Origin: CAIQPS01 sp963721365
GTDB taxonomy: Bacteria > Actinomycetota > Thermoleophilia > RBG-16-64-13
Assembly: GCA_963721365.1 (NCBI GenBank)
Contig: CAVRJE010000016.1
Span: 70,898-134,897 of the forward strand
DNA: 64,000 nt
Reading direction: 5' to 3'
Of the stretch, positions 32,493 through 42,920 are shown piece after piece. The position numbers were made by a program, and so were the translations under genes. The notes beneath the pieces were generated by a model, which made no database searches, was not told where the DNA came from, and worked only from the letters and a program-made list of their open reading frames with translations. Within the stretch, counting starts at the first letter, position 1. Every line of letters begins with the position of its first letter.

Positions 32493-34544
32493 CTACGAAG
32501 CCTCGGCGAGCGCCTCCACGAACTGGCTGTTGTAGAGGTCGTAGTAGAAGCCGCCCGCTGCGAGGAGCTGTTCGTGGGTCCCCTGCTCGACGATGCTCCC
32601 CTCGTTCATGACCAGGATGAGGTCGGCGTCGCGGATGGTCGATAGCCGGTGGGCGATGACGAAGCTCGTGCGCCCAGCGAGTAGGCGGGCCATGGCTTTC
32701 TGGATCAGCACCTCGGTCCGGGTGTCCACCGAACTTGTGGCCTCGTCCAGGATGAGGATCTCAGGATCGGCCAGGAACGCCCGGGCTATGGTGAGCAACT
32801 GCCTCTCCCCCGTGGACACGTTGGCAGAGTCGTCGTCCAGCTTGGTGTCGTAGCCCTCGGGAAGAGTGCGCACGAAGTGGTTCACGTGCGCCGCTTCGGC
32901 CGCCGCCTGGATCTGCTCCTCGGTGGCGCCCTCCCGGCCGTAGGCGATGTTATCCCGGATGGTGCCCGCTGAACAGCCAGGCGTCCTGCAGCACCATGCC
33001 GAAGAGCCGCCGCAGGTCGTCGCGCGTCATCTTGCGGGTGTCCACCCCGTCGACCAGGATGGCCCCCCGTCGATCTCGTAGAAGCGCATGAGCAGGTTGA
33101 CGAGCGTGGTCTTGCCGGCGCCGGTCGGGCCCACGATGGCGACGGTCTGCCCGGGCTGCACTTCCGCGTTCAGGTGTTCGATCAGGGGCACATCGGACAG
33201 GTAGCGGAACGACACGTCCTCGAACTGCACGCGACCGGTGACGTGCTTGAGCACCACCGGCTTCACCGGGTCGACCGACTCCTCGGCCTCGTCAAGGAGC
33301 TCGAAGACTCGTTCGGATGAGGCGACCGCGGACTGAAGCACGTTCGCCACGCTGGCCGTCTGGGTGATCGGCTGCATGAACATCTGGGAGTACTGGATGA
33401 AGGCCTGGACGTCGCCCAAGGACAGGGCGCCCGTAGCGACGCGCAGCCCCCCGACCACAGCGATGGCGACATACTGGAGGTTCCCCACGAACATCATCAT
33501 GGGCATGATGATGCCGGAGATGAACTGGGCCTTGAAACTGGCCTGGTAGAGATCCTCGTTCTCCTCGTCGAATTCGGCAATAGCTTCTTTCTGGCGTCCG
33601 AAGATCTTGACGATGGTGTGGCCGGTGAAGCTCTCCTCCACGTGCCCGGTAAGGTCGCCCGTATGCTCCCACTGCAGGGCGAACTGCTTCTGGGAGCGCT
33701 TGGCGATCAGCATCGTGATCACGATCGAGATCGGCACCGTGACCAGGCAGATGACCGCCAGCAGCGGGCTGATCCAGAACATCATCGCGAGCACGCCGAC
33801 GAGCGTCAGCACCGCCGTGATGATCTGACTGAGAGTCTGCTGCATCGTCTGCTGGATGTTGTCGATGTCGTTCGTCACCCGGCTGAGGATGTCGCCCCGC
33901 GGATGGCTGTCGAAATACTTGAGCGGCAAACGGGCCAGTTTTAGATTGATGTCCTGGCGCAAGGCATAGATGGTCCGGGCGACCACCCCAGCCATGATGT
34001 AACCCTGCAGCCATCCAAACAGCGCGCTGAGAAGGTAGATCGCCGTCACTATGAGGAGGACCCGGCCGACTGCGGCGAAATCGACTCCGTGGCCGGGGTT
34101 TATGTTGCTCATCCCCGCCAACATGTTGGCCATGTTGTCCTGACCTTGCGCCCGCAAGGCCGCGACCGCCTGTTCCTGGGTGACCCCGGCCGGCAGCTGC
34201 TTGCTCACGACGCCGGAAAAGATCAGGTTCGTGGCCCGGGCCAGTATCTTAGGTGCCGCGACCGTGCAGATGACGCTGACGACCGCGAGCAGAATGATCA
34301 GGACGATCTTGCTCCTCTCGGGGCGCAACCTCCCGACGAGTCTCTTAAAGGACCCCTTGAAATCCTTGGGCTTCGCCCCGGAGCCGATGAGCCCCGGCGG
34401 GCCGAAGCCGGGACCGTGGGGCTGGCCACCCCGCGCCGGGCGGACCTTCTGTTCGGACTCGGGCTGTCCGTCCGGGGCCAGCGCATCGTGCCCGGCTTCT
34501 TGAGCCGGCAGCGCCTTGTTCTTGTCCCGTTCTTCGGGGCTCAC
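32493..34544 (-). CDS. ABC exporter half-transporter, catalytic-site subunit, frameshifted
   Basis: Type IV multidrug/lipid exporter subunit: six TM helices then an ATPase domain. Walker A GPTGAGKTT, Walker B ILILDEATSSVD with the catalytic Glu, and H-loop IAHRLST are intact, but the signature is VSTGERQLLTIARA instead of LSGGQ. GTG at 34544 overlaps the stop of the upstream subunit (GTGA). Two indels lie in the ATPase region: near 33065 a G run of six should be seven (restoring DGGAILVDGVDTR), and near 32965 one extra G interrupts WLFSGTIRDN. A hydrophilic Gly/Pro-rich N-terminal tail of about 50 residues precedes TM1. It pairs with the next gene. Confidence 0.92.
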
Positions 34545-36283
34545 GCGACCTCCTCCGAGGTCAACTGCGAGTAGACGATCTCTCGGTAGGTCTCGCACCG
34601 ATCGACCAGGTCCTTGTGCTCGCCGATACCGCAGATCCCGCCCTCTTCGAGCACCACGATCCGATCGGCGTGGAGGATCGTGCTGACCCGCTGGGCGACG
34701 ACGATGACCGTCGCGTCCTTAGTCTCGCGCTTGAGAGCGGCGCGCAGCATCGAGTCGGTCTTGAGGTCGAGGGCCGAGAAGCTATCGTCGAACACGTAGA
34801 CGTCGGGTTTCTTGACAACAGCCCGCGCTATCGCCAGTCGCTGCCTCTGACCGCCTGAGACGTTGGTCCCGCCTTGGGTGATCGGCTCGTAGAGACCGTC
34901 GTTCATATCGGAAACGAAGTCCTCCGCCTGCGCGACCTGGAGGGCATGCCACAGTTCCTCGTCGGTTGCGTCCGGATTGCCGTAGCGGAGGTTGCTGGCC
35001 ACCGTCCCCGAGAAGAGGAAGGCCTTTTGCGGGACGAACCCTATGTGGCGCCAGAGATCAGCCCGGTCCATCTCCCTGATGTCTGTCCCGTCGATGAGGA
35101 TGCTGCCGGCGGTGACATCGTTCAGACGCGGGATGAGCCCGATCAAGGTGGACTTGCCGCTGCCTGTGCTGCCCACGATCGCGGTGGTCTCCCCTGGACG
35201 GGCCGTGAACGAGATGTGGCCGAGGATGGCATCCTGGGCCCCGGGATACCGGAACTCGACGTCCCTGAACTCGACCAATCCTCGCTTACCGCCGTCCCTC
35301 GCCAAGATAGAAACCGGCGCCAGCGGATCATGGATGGCCGGTTCGACGTCCAAAACGTCCTGGATCCGACCCCCCGATGCCACGGCGCGAGGGATCATCG
35401 CGGCGAGCATGGTAGACATGAGGACCGCGAAGAGAATCTGCATGACGTAGGCCATGAAGGCGAAGAGATTCCCGATCGGCATGGCTCCGCTATCAACCCG
35501 CTGGCCGCCGAACCACATGATGGCCACGATGGAAAGGTTCATGATGAGGAAGAGGGTGGGGAACACGAGGGCGAAGAGCTTGAAGACCCGGATGGTCACA
35601 TCGGTCAGTTCCTGGTTGGCATCGGCGAAGCGCTTCTCCTCATAGTCGGTACGGGCGAACGCCCTGATCACCCTGATGCCGCCGAGGGTCTCGCGCATGA
35701 TCTGGTTGATCTTGTCGATACGGGCCTGGATGGTCCGGAACAGCGGTATGGCCCGGCGGAGGACGACGAAGATGAAGACCACCATGAGGGGCAAGATGAC
35801 GGCGAGCGCCGCAGAGAGGGTCGCATCCTGACGGAGGGCCATGATGATGCCGCCGATAGCCATCATGGGGGCCATGACCATCAGAGTCAGGCCGATGGCG
35901 ATCAGCATCTGCACCTGCTGAACGTCGTTGGTGTTCCGAGTGATCAAGGACGGAGTCCCGAATCGCCCCATCTCACTCTGGGAGAGACTTTCCACCTTGC
36001 GGAAGAGGGAGCCTCTGACGTCACGCCCCATGCTCATGGCCGTCTTCGACGCGTGGAACACGGAAGTGATCGAGCAGGCCGTGATGAGCAGCGCGACACC
36101 GAGCATGATGAGGCCGATGCGCAGTATGTAGGCCGTGTCCCCTTTGGCGACGCCATTGTTGATGATGTCCGCGTTGAGCGTGGGCAGATAGAGGTTGCCG
36201 ATCGACTGAACGAGGACCAGCATGAAGATGAGGCCGATGCGCTTGCGGTAGGGCCGTAGATAGGTCAGAAGAAGGCGCTTCAT
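34541..36283 (-). CDS. ABC exporter half-transporter, degenerate-site subunit
   Basis: Partner of the downstream subunit, about 580 residues, six TM helices plus ATPase. Walker A GSTGSGKST and signature VSGGQRQRLAIARA are canonical, but Walker B is VYVFDDSFSALD, with Asp in place of the catalytic Glu, and the H-loop histidine is replaced (VVAQRVST). Together the pair would have one competent and one degenerate ATP site, as in TM287/288-type heterodimers. The ATG at 36283 overlaps the MarR stop (ATGA). LTYLRPYRKRIGLIF marks the start of TM1. Substrate unknown; drugs or lipids are typical. Confidence 0.93.
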   Translation of the reverse strand: MKRLLLTYLRPYRKRIGLIFMLVLVQSIGNLYLPTLNADIINNGVAKGDTAYILRIGLIMLGVALLITACSITSVFHASKTAMSMGRDVRGSLFRKVESLSQSEMGRFGTPSLITRNTNDVQQVQMLIAIGLTLMVMAPMMAIGGIIMALRQDATLSAALAVILPLMVVFIFVVLRRAIPLFRTIQARIDKINQIMRETLGGIRVIRAFARTDYEEKRFADANQELTDVTIRVFKLFALVFPTLFLIMNLSIVAIMWFGGQRVDSGAMPIGNLFAFMAYVMQILFAVLMSTMLAAMIPRAVASGGRIQDVLDVEPAIHDPLAPVSILARDGGKRGLVEFRDVEFRYPGAQDAILGHISFTARPGETTAIVGSTGSGKSTLIGLIPRLNDVTAGSILIDGTDIREMDRADLWRHIGFVPQKAFLFSGTVASNLRYGNPDATDEELWHALQVAQAEDFVSDMNDGLYEPITQGGTNVSGGQRQRLAIARAVVKKPDVYVFDDSFSALDLKTDSMLRAALKRETKDATVIVVAQRVSTILHADRIVVLEEGGICGIGEHKDLVDRCETYREIVYSQLTSEEVA

Positions 36284-36811
36284 GACGTTCGCCCCTCCTG
36301 GTCCTGCGCGACCGGGCACACCAGTTCCGCGATATGACCGGAGACCTCATCCAGCAGCCGGGCCAGCTCCACCTTGTCGTCGTCCGCCAGCCTACCGATG
36401 GTCTGCTGGACGTAGTCCTCGAACGCCGCCCGGTTCTCCATCTCCTGCCGCCGGCCCTCGGCCGTCAAAAACACCCGGGTCACCCGCTTGATCGGCCGCG
36501 TCGGCCTCACGCCGCACTGCTCCCGCCTTTTCCAGGTTCTGCAGGATGCTGGTGACCCTTGGGCGAGAAAGGTGAAGGGTGTCCGCAAACTCGCGTTGGC
36601 TGATCCCGTCGGTCCTGGTAAGCAGGCGAAGGCTTATCAACTCACCGTGGTGCGTCTCGGGGTTGCTCAGCTTTCGCTGCATCGCCTGACGATGAAGGTG
36701 AAACACCCTCCCCAGCGCGTGGAAGGCCTGGAGAGTCGCCGGATCGAGGTTCTCGGCTCCGGGAGGAGGCGGTATAGGCGGCAGTGCAGGGTGATCGACA
36801 AGGCCGGGCAT
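36280..36811 (-). CDS. MarR-family repressor of the ABC exporter operon, frameshifted
   Basis: Winged-helix regulator, about 177 residues after correction. The HTH QREFADTLHLSRPRVTSILQ is followed by the wing region LEKAGAVRREADAADQ, where a frameshift near 36510 leads into RVTRVFLTAEGRRQ and the C-terminal dimer helix. The N-terminal 30 residues are Pro-rich. It is first in the operon and overlaps the first ABC gene by 4 bp, an arrangement typical of MarR regulators that respond to the exporter substrate. ATG 36811 is divergent from the TPR gene. Confidence 0.87.
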
Positions 36812-36984
36812 GCGGATTAGATGGCCTCTCTCTGAGCTCCGTGGCGTAGCAGTTAGTTCTGCGCGCAACAGTTTTGCACAAAAGCGTATTGTCGTCAAAT
36901 CGCGGCGGCGTGGACGGCGGAAATCGGTGCCAATGCGGGACGGAAGGTTGACGAGCAATCGGCCAGCCAGTACAGTCGCTTTTC

Positions 36985-39010
36985 ATGGACGGACGCACAT
37001 CGCACACGGAATGGAAGACCCTGGCGGTCGAGGCCTCGTCGCTCGCGGCCCAGGGTGAGTTGGGGCAGGCCATCGAGGCCGGAGAAAAGGCGCTGGCCGC
37101 CGCCGAGCTCGAGTTGGGTGCCGATCACACGGGCGTGGCGGCCATCGTCGCCGACCTGGCCGTTCTGCACGAGACGGCGGGCGCGTACGTCCAGGCGGCC
37201 GCCTTCTACGAACGGGCCTTGGCGATGCGCGAGAAAGCTCTGGGGGACAGCCGATCCCGCCGTCGCCCTCGCCCGCGAGAACCTCGCTCACATCTACCAT
37301 CTTCTCGGACACGACCTGGCTGCGACCCCGCTCTACGAGGCGGCTCTAGCCGTCCGCGAGGCGTCGCTCGGTTCCGATCACCCTCGAGTGGCCGTGACCC
37401 TCGACGATCTCGGCGACGTCCTCGTCGCCGAAGGCCGGCACGTGGACGCTCTCGACCTTTACCGGCGGGCCCTTACCATCCGGCAGAACGCGTTCGGTGA
37501 GGGCCATCCCCGGGTGGCCGTCAGCCTCGACCGCATCGCCGTGCTGTACCAAGCTCGCGACAGCTACGCCAAAGCCGAGAAGACCTTTCAGAAGTCCCTG
37601 GCCGTGCGGAAGGATGCCCTTGGCGCCGGCGACCCAGCTGTCGCACTCAGTCTCCAGCGTCTCGCCGACCTGCACGCGCAGCGGGGCCGGCTGAAAGAAG
37701 CCCGCGCCGGTCACCAGCAGGCCCTCGAGCTCCTCGAGGCGGCTCTCGGGCCGGACGACCTGCAGATCGCTGCCAGTCTCGACGCGCTGGCCGCGTACTC
37801 GATCACCGATGACAAGCAGGCCGACGCTCAGCCATTGCTAGAACGTGCCCTCGCCATCCGGGAGAAGAACCTGGGCCTGGTGCATCCCGAGGTAGCCGTG
37901 ACACTCGCGGTCCTCGGCGCGTTGTTGGACGCCCGCGGACGGACCACGGACGCCCTCTGGAACTGCGAGCGGGCCCTGCGTATCCGCGAAGCCGACCTCG
38001 GCGACGACCACCCGCTGGTCGCCACGAGTTCGTCGCAGGTGGCAGAGCTCTACCGCGCTCGAGGCCAGTATGCCCTGGCCGAGCCGCTCTTCGAACGGGC
38101 CCTTGCCATCCGGGACAAGAGCCTGGACCCCGACGACCCCGACCTGGCAAAGAGCCTGGCCGATCTGGCGGAGCTGTACTACGTGCAGGGCCGCTACGCG
38201 GATGCCAAGCCGCTCTACGAGCGCGCCATCGCCATCAAGGAGAGGGTGCTCGGCCCGGACGATCCCAGCCTGGCTCTCTTCCTCAATGGTCTCGCGGTCC
38301 TCTCCTCGGTGCAGGGCCACTACGCGGCGGCAGAGCCGCTCTACAAGCGATCCCTTGAGATCTGGGAGAAGAGCCTGGGTCCCCAGCATCCGGACGTGGC
38401 CACCGGCCTGGGCAACCTGGCCGTGCTCTACTACGAGCAAGGCCGGTACGACGAGGCCGAGCCGCTGCACAAGCGAGCCCTGGCCATACGCGAGGAGGCT
38501 CTGGGCCCCGAGCACGCCCACGTCGCGACCAGCCTGGAGAACCTCGCCGAGCTCTACCGCGCGCAGGGCCGCTACGACGAGGCCGAGCCCCTCTACCTGC
38601 GGGCTCTGGTCATCGGCGAGAAGAGTCTCGGCCCCGAACACCCCGAGGTCGCGGTGAGCCTCAACAATCTGGCCGAGCTCTACCGGCTGCAGGGCAGGTT
38701 CGACGAAGCCGCGCCGCTCTACGAGCGCGCGCTTGCGGTGGCCGAAGCGGCCCTCGGGCCCGAGCATCCCGACGTTGCCTTCACCCTGCACGGGCTGGCC
38801 GAACTGCACCGAGCGCACGGGGACTACGAGGCCGCCGAGCCCGAGTATGCCCGAGCCCTGGCCATCCGCGAGAAAGCGCTGGGAAGCGACCATCCCGATG
38901 TGGCCCTGACCCTCGACGGCATGGCCGCGCTCTACGAGGACACCGGCCGGGAAGAAGAAGCCCGGCGTCTGAGGGAACGGGCCGAGGCTATCCGGGCGAT
39001 CGTGCGCTAG
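36985..39010 (+). CDS. Tetratricopeptide repeat protein (TPR_12/kinesin light chain type), frameshifted
   Basis: A cytoplasmic all-helical scaffold of about 675 residues built of roughly fifteen 42-residue TPR units of the NB-ARC/kinesin-light-chain type, with consensus elements LAELYRAQGRYDEAEPLYER and ALAIREKALGPEHPDVA. Repeats in the second half are more alike than those in the first, suggesting recent amplification. No catalytic domain, signal peptide or TM helix is visible, so it may mediate protein-protein contacts. One indel near 37245, in a G run (GGGGGA), shifts the frame after REKALG. ATG 36985 is divergent from the MarR gene. Confidence 0.88.
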
Positions 39011-39037
39011 GGCGAAAGCTATACCCCATCGCTCCCG

Positions 39038-39633
39038 CTACTCGATACCCACCAGCAGCTGGCCGCGCTCGGCCGTATCGCCCTTCTTGACCGCAACCAC
39101 GGTCACCTTGCCCTTCTTGGGCGCCCGTAGTTCGTTCTCCATCTTCATGGCCTCCAGGACCACCAGCGGCGCGCCCTCCTCGACGTCGTCGCCGGGCTTG
39201 ACGAACACGTCGACGATCTTTCCGGGCACCGGGGCGAAGAGCCCGTCCTTGACATCGGCCGCCTGGCCGCCGGCCTGCCCGCCCCCGTCACCGCCCTGGC
39301 CAGCGCCCGGGCCGGAGGGCGCTGCCATCGGACCTCCGTTGCCGCCGCCGCTGAGCCCGACGCCCCGGCTGCCGCCGGCGGCGTCTCCCGGACCAGGTCG
39401 GAAACGGTCAGAGGTACCCTCTCCCCCGCGACTTCCAGGATGAAGCAGCCGACGTCCTCGGTGCTCTCCACCACCCGGATCTCGTAGTTCTTCTCCCCCA
39501 CCTGGATCATGCGGCGGTCGGGGGTGGTCGCTCCGGTGCTGATCTCGAAAGTCTCGCCGTCGATGGTGATGGGGCCGTCGGCTGTCGCCGTGACCAGATA
39601 CTCCTTGCCGTCGACCTGGAGTCTGAACCTCAC
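39038..39633 (-). CDS. Biotin carboxyl carrier subunit (transcarboxylase 1.3S-like), frameshifted
   Basis: Biotinyl-domain protein carrying the CO2 between two carboxyltransferases. The biotinylation site LEAMKMENEL lies in a classical lipoyl/biotinyl fold (APVPGKIVDVFVKPGDDVEE). An N-terminal beta-rich segment of about 85 residues (FRLQVDGKEYLVTA) resembles the linker region of acyl-CoA carboxylase alpha chains, followed by an Ala/Gly-rich linker where the frame shifts near 39330. GTG 39633 has GGAGG 7 nt upstream and begins 2 bp after the 5S-like stop. It is the last gene of the three-gene operon. Confidence 0.9.
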
Positions 39634-39634
39634 G

Positions 39635-41309
39635 CTAGTACCTCCAGGACACGGCGCGGGCTCCGACCAGTTCCGCGCGCCCGGCCGCCGCCCAGGCAGA
39701 GCCGGTGTTGGATGCAGCGGCCGCCAACCCGGTAACGCCGGCCGGTTCTGGCTGCGCCTCCGGCGCGCCACCAGTAGCCTCGCCAGGGCCGGAAGTGGCC
39801 GCCGCGGCCTCGGCCGGCTGCGGCCCGCATGTGGCTTCCTTCTCTACCCCCAGCAGTCCGGCAACGGCGGCTGCCAGAGCCGCCAGCTCCTCCCGCGGGC
39901 CGCTCGGCCCGGTCTCTGCGCGCGAAGAACTCCAGGGCCACCTGCGGGAACAGGGCGTAGGACATGAGGTCCTCGTCGCTGTACTTGACGCCCAGTTCGT
40001 CGAGTTCGGCCCGCCGTTTGGGCAGTTCCGGCTCCAGCATGTCGGCCGGGCGCACGGTGATCGGGGTCTCGTCGCCGATGATGAGCTTCTGCACCTCGGG
40101 GTCCACTACGCCCGGGGGACGGCCGTAGAAGCCCTGGACGTAGCCCCTGGTCTCTTTGGTGACCATCTTGTAGCGGCCCATCAGCACGTTGAGCGTCGCC
40201 TGGGTGCCGACGATCTGCGAGGTGGGCGTCACCAGCGGCGGATACCCGAGCTCCTGCCGGACGCGAGGCACCTCCGCCAGCACCTCTTCCATGCGGTCGA
40301 GCGCGCCCTGGTCCTTCAACTGCGAGGACAAATTGGAGATCATCCCGCCGGGGATCTGCCAGAGCAGCACCGCCGGGTCTACCGCAGTGAACGCGCTCTC
40401 GTACGCCCGGTACTTCTTGCGGACGTCCCGGAAGTACTCCGAGATCTCCTCGAGCAGTTGGATGTTCATGCCGGTCGCCCGGTCGGTGTTCGCAAGCGCC
40501 GCCACCATCGACTCTGTAGGCGGATGCGACGTCCCCATGGACATGGAGGAGATGGCGCAGTCGAGGATATCGGCCCCCGCCTCCACCGCCCGCAGATAGG
40601 CCATGGAGGCCATACCGGACGTGTAGTGGCAGTGCATGTGTACGAGGATGTCGGGGTGCGCCTGCTTGAGGGCGGAAACGAGCTCGTAGGAATCCTGGGG
40701 GTCGAGCAGCCCGGCCATGTCCTTGATGCAGAAGCTCTGCGCGCCTAGCTCCGCGAGGCGCGCCGCATACTGCAGGAAGGACTCGACGTTGTGGACGGGG
40801 CTCTTGGTGTAGCTGATGGTCCCCTCCACCCACTTGCCGCTCTCCTTGACGGCGGCGATGGCGGTCTCGAGGTTCCGCGGGTCGTTCAGTGCGTCGAACA
40901 CCCGGAACACGTCGATGCCGGCGAGCGCGGCCAGGCGCACGAACTCGCGCACCACGTCGTCGGCGTAGTTGCGGTAGCCGACGGCGTTCTGACCGCGGAG
41001 CAGCATCTGCAGGCGGGTATCGGGCATGGTCAGCTTGAGCGCCCGCACCCTCTCCCAGGGATCCTCGTTTAGGAACCGCATCATCGAGTCGAAGGTAGCC
41101 CCACCCCACATCTCGATGGACCAGTAGCCCGCCTTGTCGATCTTGGCGGCGATGGGGAGCATGTCCTCGGTGCGCATCCGGGTCGCCAGCAGCGACTGGT
41201 GGGCGTCGCGCAGCACGAGATCGGTGATATGGACCGGGTTCGGGACGCCCGGCTTCGCGGCGCCTCCGCCCCCGGCGGCGCCCCGGTCCTCGTTGGTGTC
41301 GGGGCTCAC
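39635..41309 (-). CDS. Methylmalonyl-CoA carboxytransferase 5S-like subunit (PycB/OadA family), 3' frameshift
   Basis: Biotin-dependent carboxyltransferase acting on pyruvate/oxaloacetate. The TIM-barrel domain has LVLRDAHQSLLATRM (metal Asp), the carbamylated-lysine region CIKDMAGLLDP, metal histidines in HMHCHYTSGMASM, and ISSMSMGTSHPPTES; the PYC_OADA domain follows. The match to Propionibacterium 5S extends over the full length. After FPQVALEFFARR the frame shifts near 39915; the correct frame gives an Ala/Pro-rich tail ending in SWRY at 39635. GTG 41309 overlaps the upstream stop (GTGA). There is no membrane decarboxylase beta subunit nearby, so a Na+ pump is unlikely. Confidence 0.9.
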
Positions 41310-42745
41310 AATGGGATGTTCCCGTGCTTCTTAGGCGGACGGCCTTCCCGCTTGGACGCGCAGGCTTCGAGAGCGGCAACCAGTCGCGGCCGGGTGTCCC
41401 CTGGCTCGATGACGTCGTCCAGATAGCCCCGCTTCGCGGCAGCGAACGGCGAGTGGACCTCCCAGCCCCCGACCGCGATTCCTGTGGACCGACGCGGCGA
41501 TCTCTGCCGACGGCCACGCCAGGTTGAAATCGGCCCGGATATGCTTGGAGCACATCACTTCGTAGGCTTCCCCGTAGGCCTTGCCGGTGACGACCGTCAG
41601 CTTCGGTACCGTAGCCTCGCAGTAGGCGTAGAGCAACTTGGTGGCGTCGCGCAACAGACCGGCCCTCTCCTGGGCCTTCCCGGGAGCGAACCCGGGCGTG
41701 TCGACAAAGGTCAGCAGCGGGATGTTGAAAGCGTCGCAGGTCCGGACGAAACGGGCGCCTTTCGCCGAAGCGTCTATGTCGAGCCTGCCGCCGAGGTGCG
41801 CCGGCTGGTTGGCCACCACGCCGATGGCCCTGCCGTTCAGGCGGGCGAAGCCGACGACCAGGTTGCGGGCCCACCCGGCCTGCAACTCGAGGAATCCCCC
41901 CGTCGACCACGCGGGTCACCACCTCGCGCATGTCGTAGCCACCTTCACCCGCCGCGGCCTCGCTGCCGAGGCATGAGCTTCTCCAGCCCCTCGTCGCGGC
42001 GTTCGGCCGGGTCGGTGCAGCTCACCCGGGGGACTTCCTCCAGGTTGTTCTGAGGCAGATACGACAGCAGGCGCCGCACGGTCTGGAGGCACTGGGCCTC
42101 GTCGTCGGCCGCCAGATGCGCGATCCCGCTCTTCTCGCTGTGGGTCCTTCCCCCGCCCAGTTCCTCGATGGTGGTCTCCTCGCCAAGCACCGTCCGGGCG
42201 GCCTCGGGGCCGGTGAGGAAGAGCTGGCTGGAACCCTTGACCATGAGCGTGAAGTCGGCCAGCGCCGGGGAATACGACGCCGCGCCGCCGCACTGTCCCA
42301 TGATCGCGGAGATCTGGGGGACCAGGCCGGAGGCCATGACGTTCCGGAAGAAGATGTCGGCGTAGGCGCCCAGCGCTCCCAGCCCGCCTACCTGCTCCGC
42401 GCGATCGCCCGCGTCGTGGATGCCGATGACGGGCGCCCCGGTCTTCATTGCCAGGTCGACGATCTTGACGGTCTTCTGCGCGAAGCGCTCCCGGGAGTAC
42501 CCGTCGTTGGCGTCCTGCGAGAACAGGAAGACGTCGCGGCCGCTCACCTTGCCGTGGCCGGTCACGACGCCGTCTACAAGCACGTCCAGCTCCACGAAGC
42601 TCCCCGGATCCAGCAGCGCGAGCACACGCTCGCGCGCGCTCAATAGCTCGTTCTTGTTGCGTGCCGCTGCCTGCTCCGGTCCCCCTTCGAGAAGGGCCTC
42701 CTTCTTCAGCAGGCGCAGCCGCTCCAGTCTCTCCTCGCCGGTCAC
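41306..42745 (-). CDS. Methylmalonyl-CoA carboxytransferase 12S-like subunit (acyl-CoA carboxyltransferase beta), frameshifted
   Basis: Crotonase-fold carboxyltransferase of the PccB/MmdA/12S family, moving carboxyl between biotin and propionyl-CoA/methylmalonyl-CoA. Conserved elements include ERVLALLDPGSF, IMGQCGGAASYSPALADF (oxyanion region), AGWARNLVVGFARLNGR and TFVDTPGFAPG. Three indels: near 41965, in a G run near 41900 (six G for five, restoring GGFLELQAG), and near 41488, after which GWEVHSPFAAAKRGYLDDVI continues to the stop at 41306. GTG 42745 has AGGAGG 10 nt upstream. It is the first gene of the operon, coupled to the 5S-like gene. Confidence 0.9.
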
Positions 42746-42920
42746 GACGGCGAAACCTCCTGGCCAGGTGGTCACTGCCACGCTTCCCCCGATCTCGGTC
42801 CACATTGGTGGGTGCCATGCTACACGGAAACGCCCGCTGAGGAAACCGAGGTGTAGTATCGGGGCAACGGAAGAGGATCGAAGGGGGAAGATAACGAGCG
42901 TCTGCAATCTGGGAGTTACA

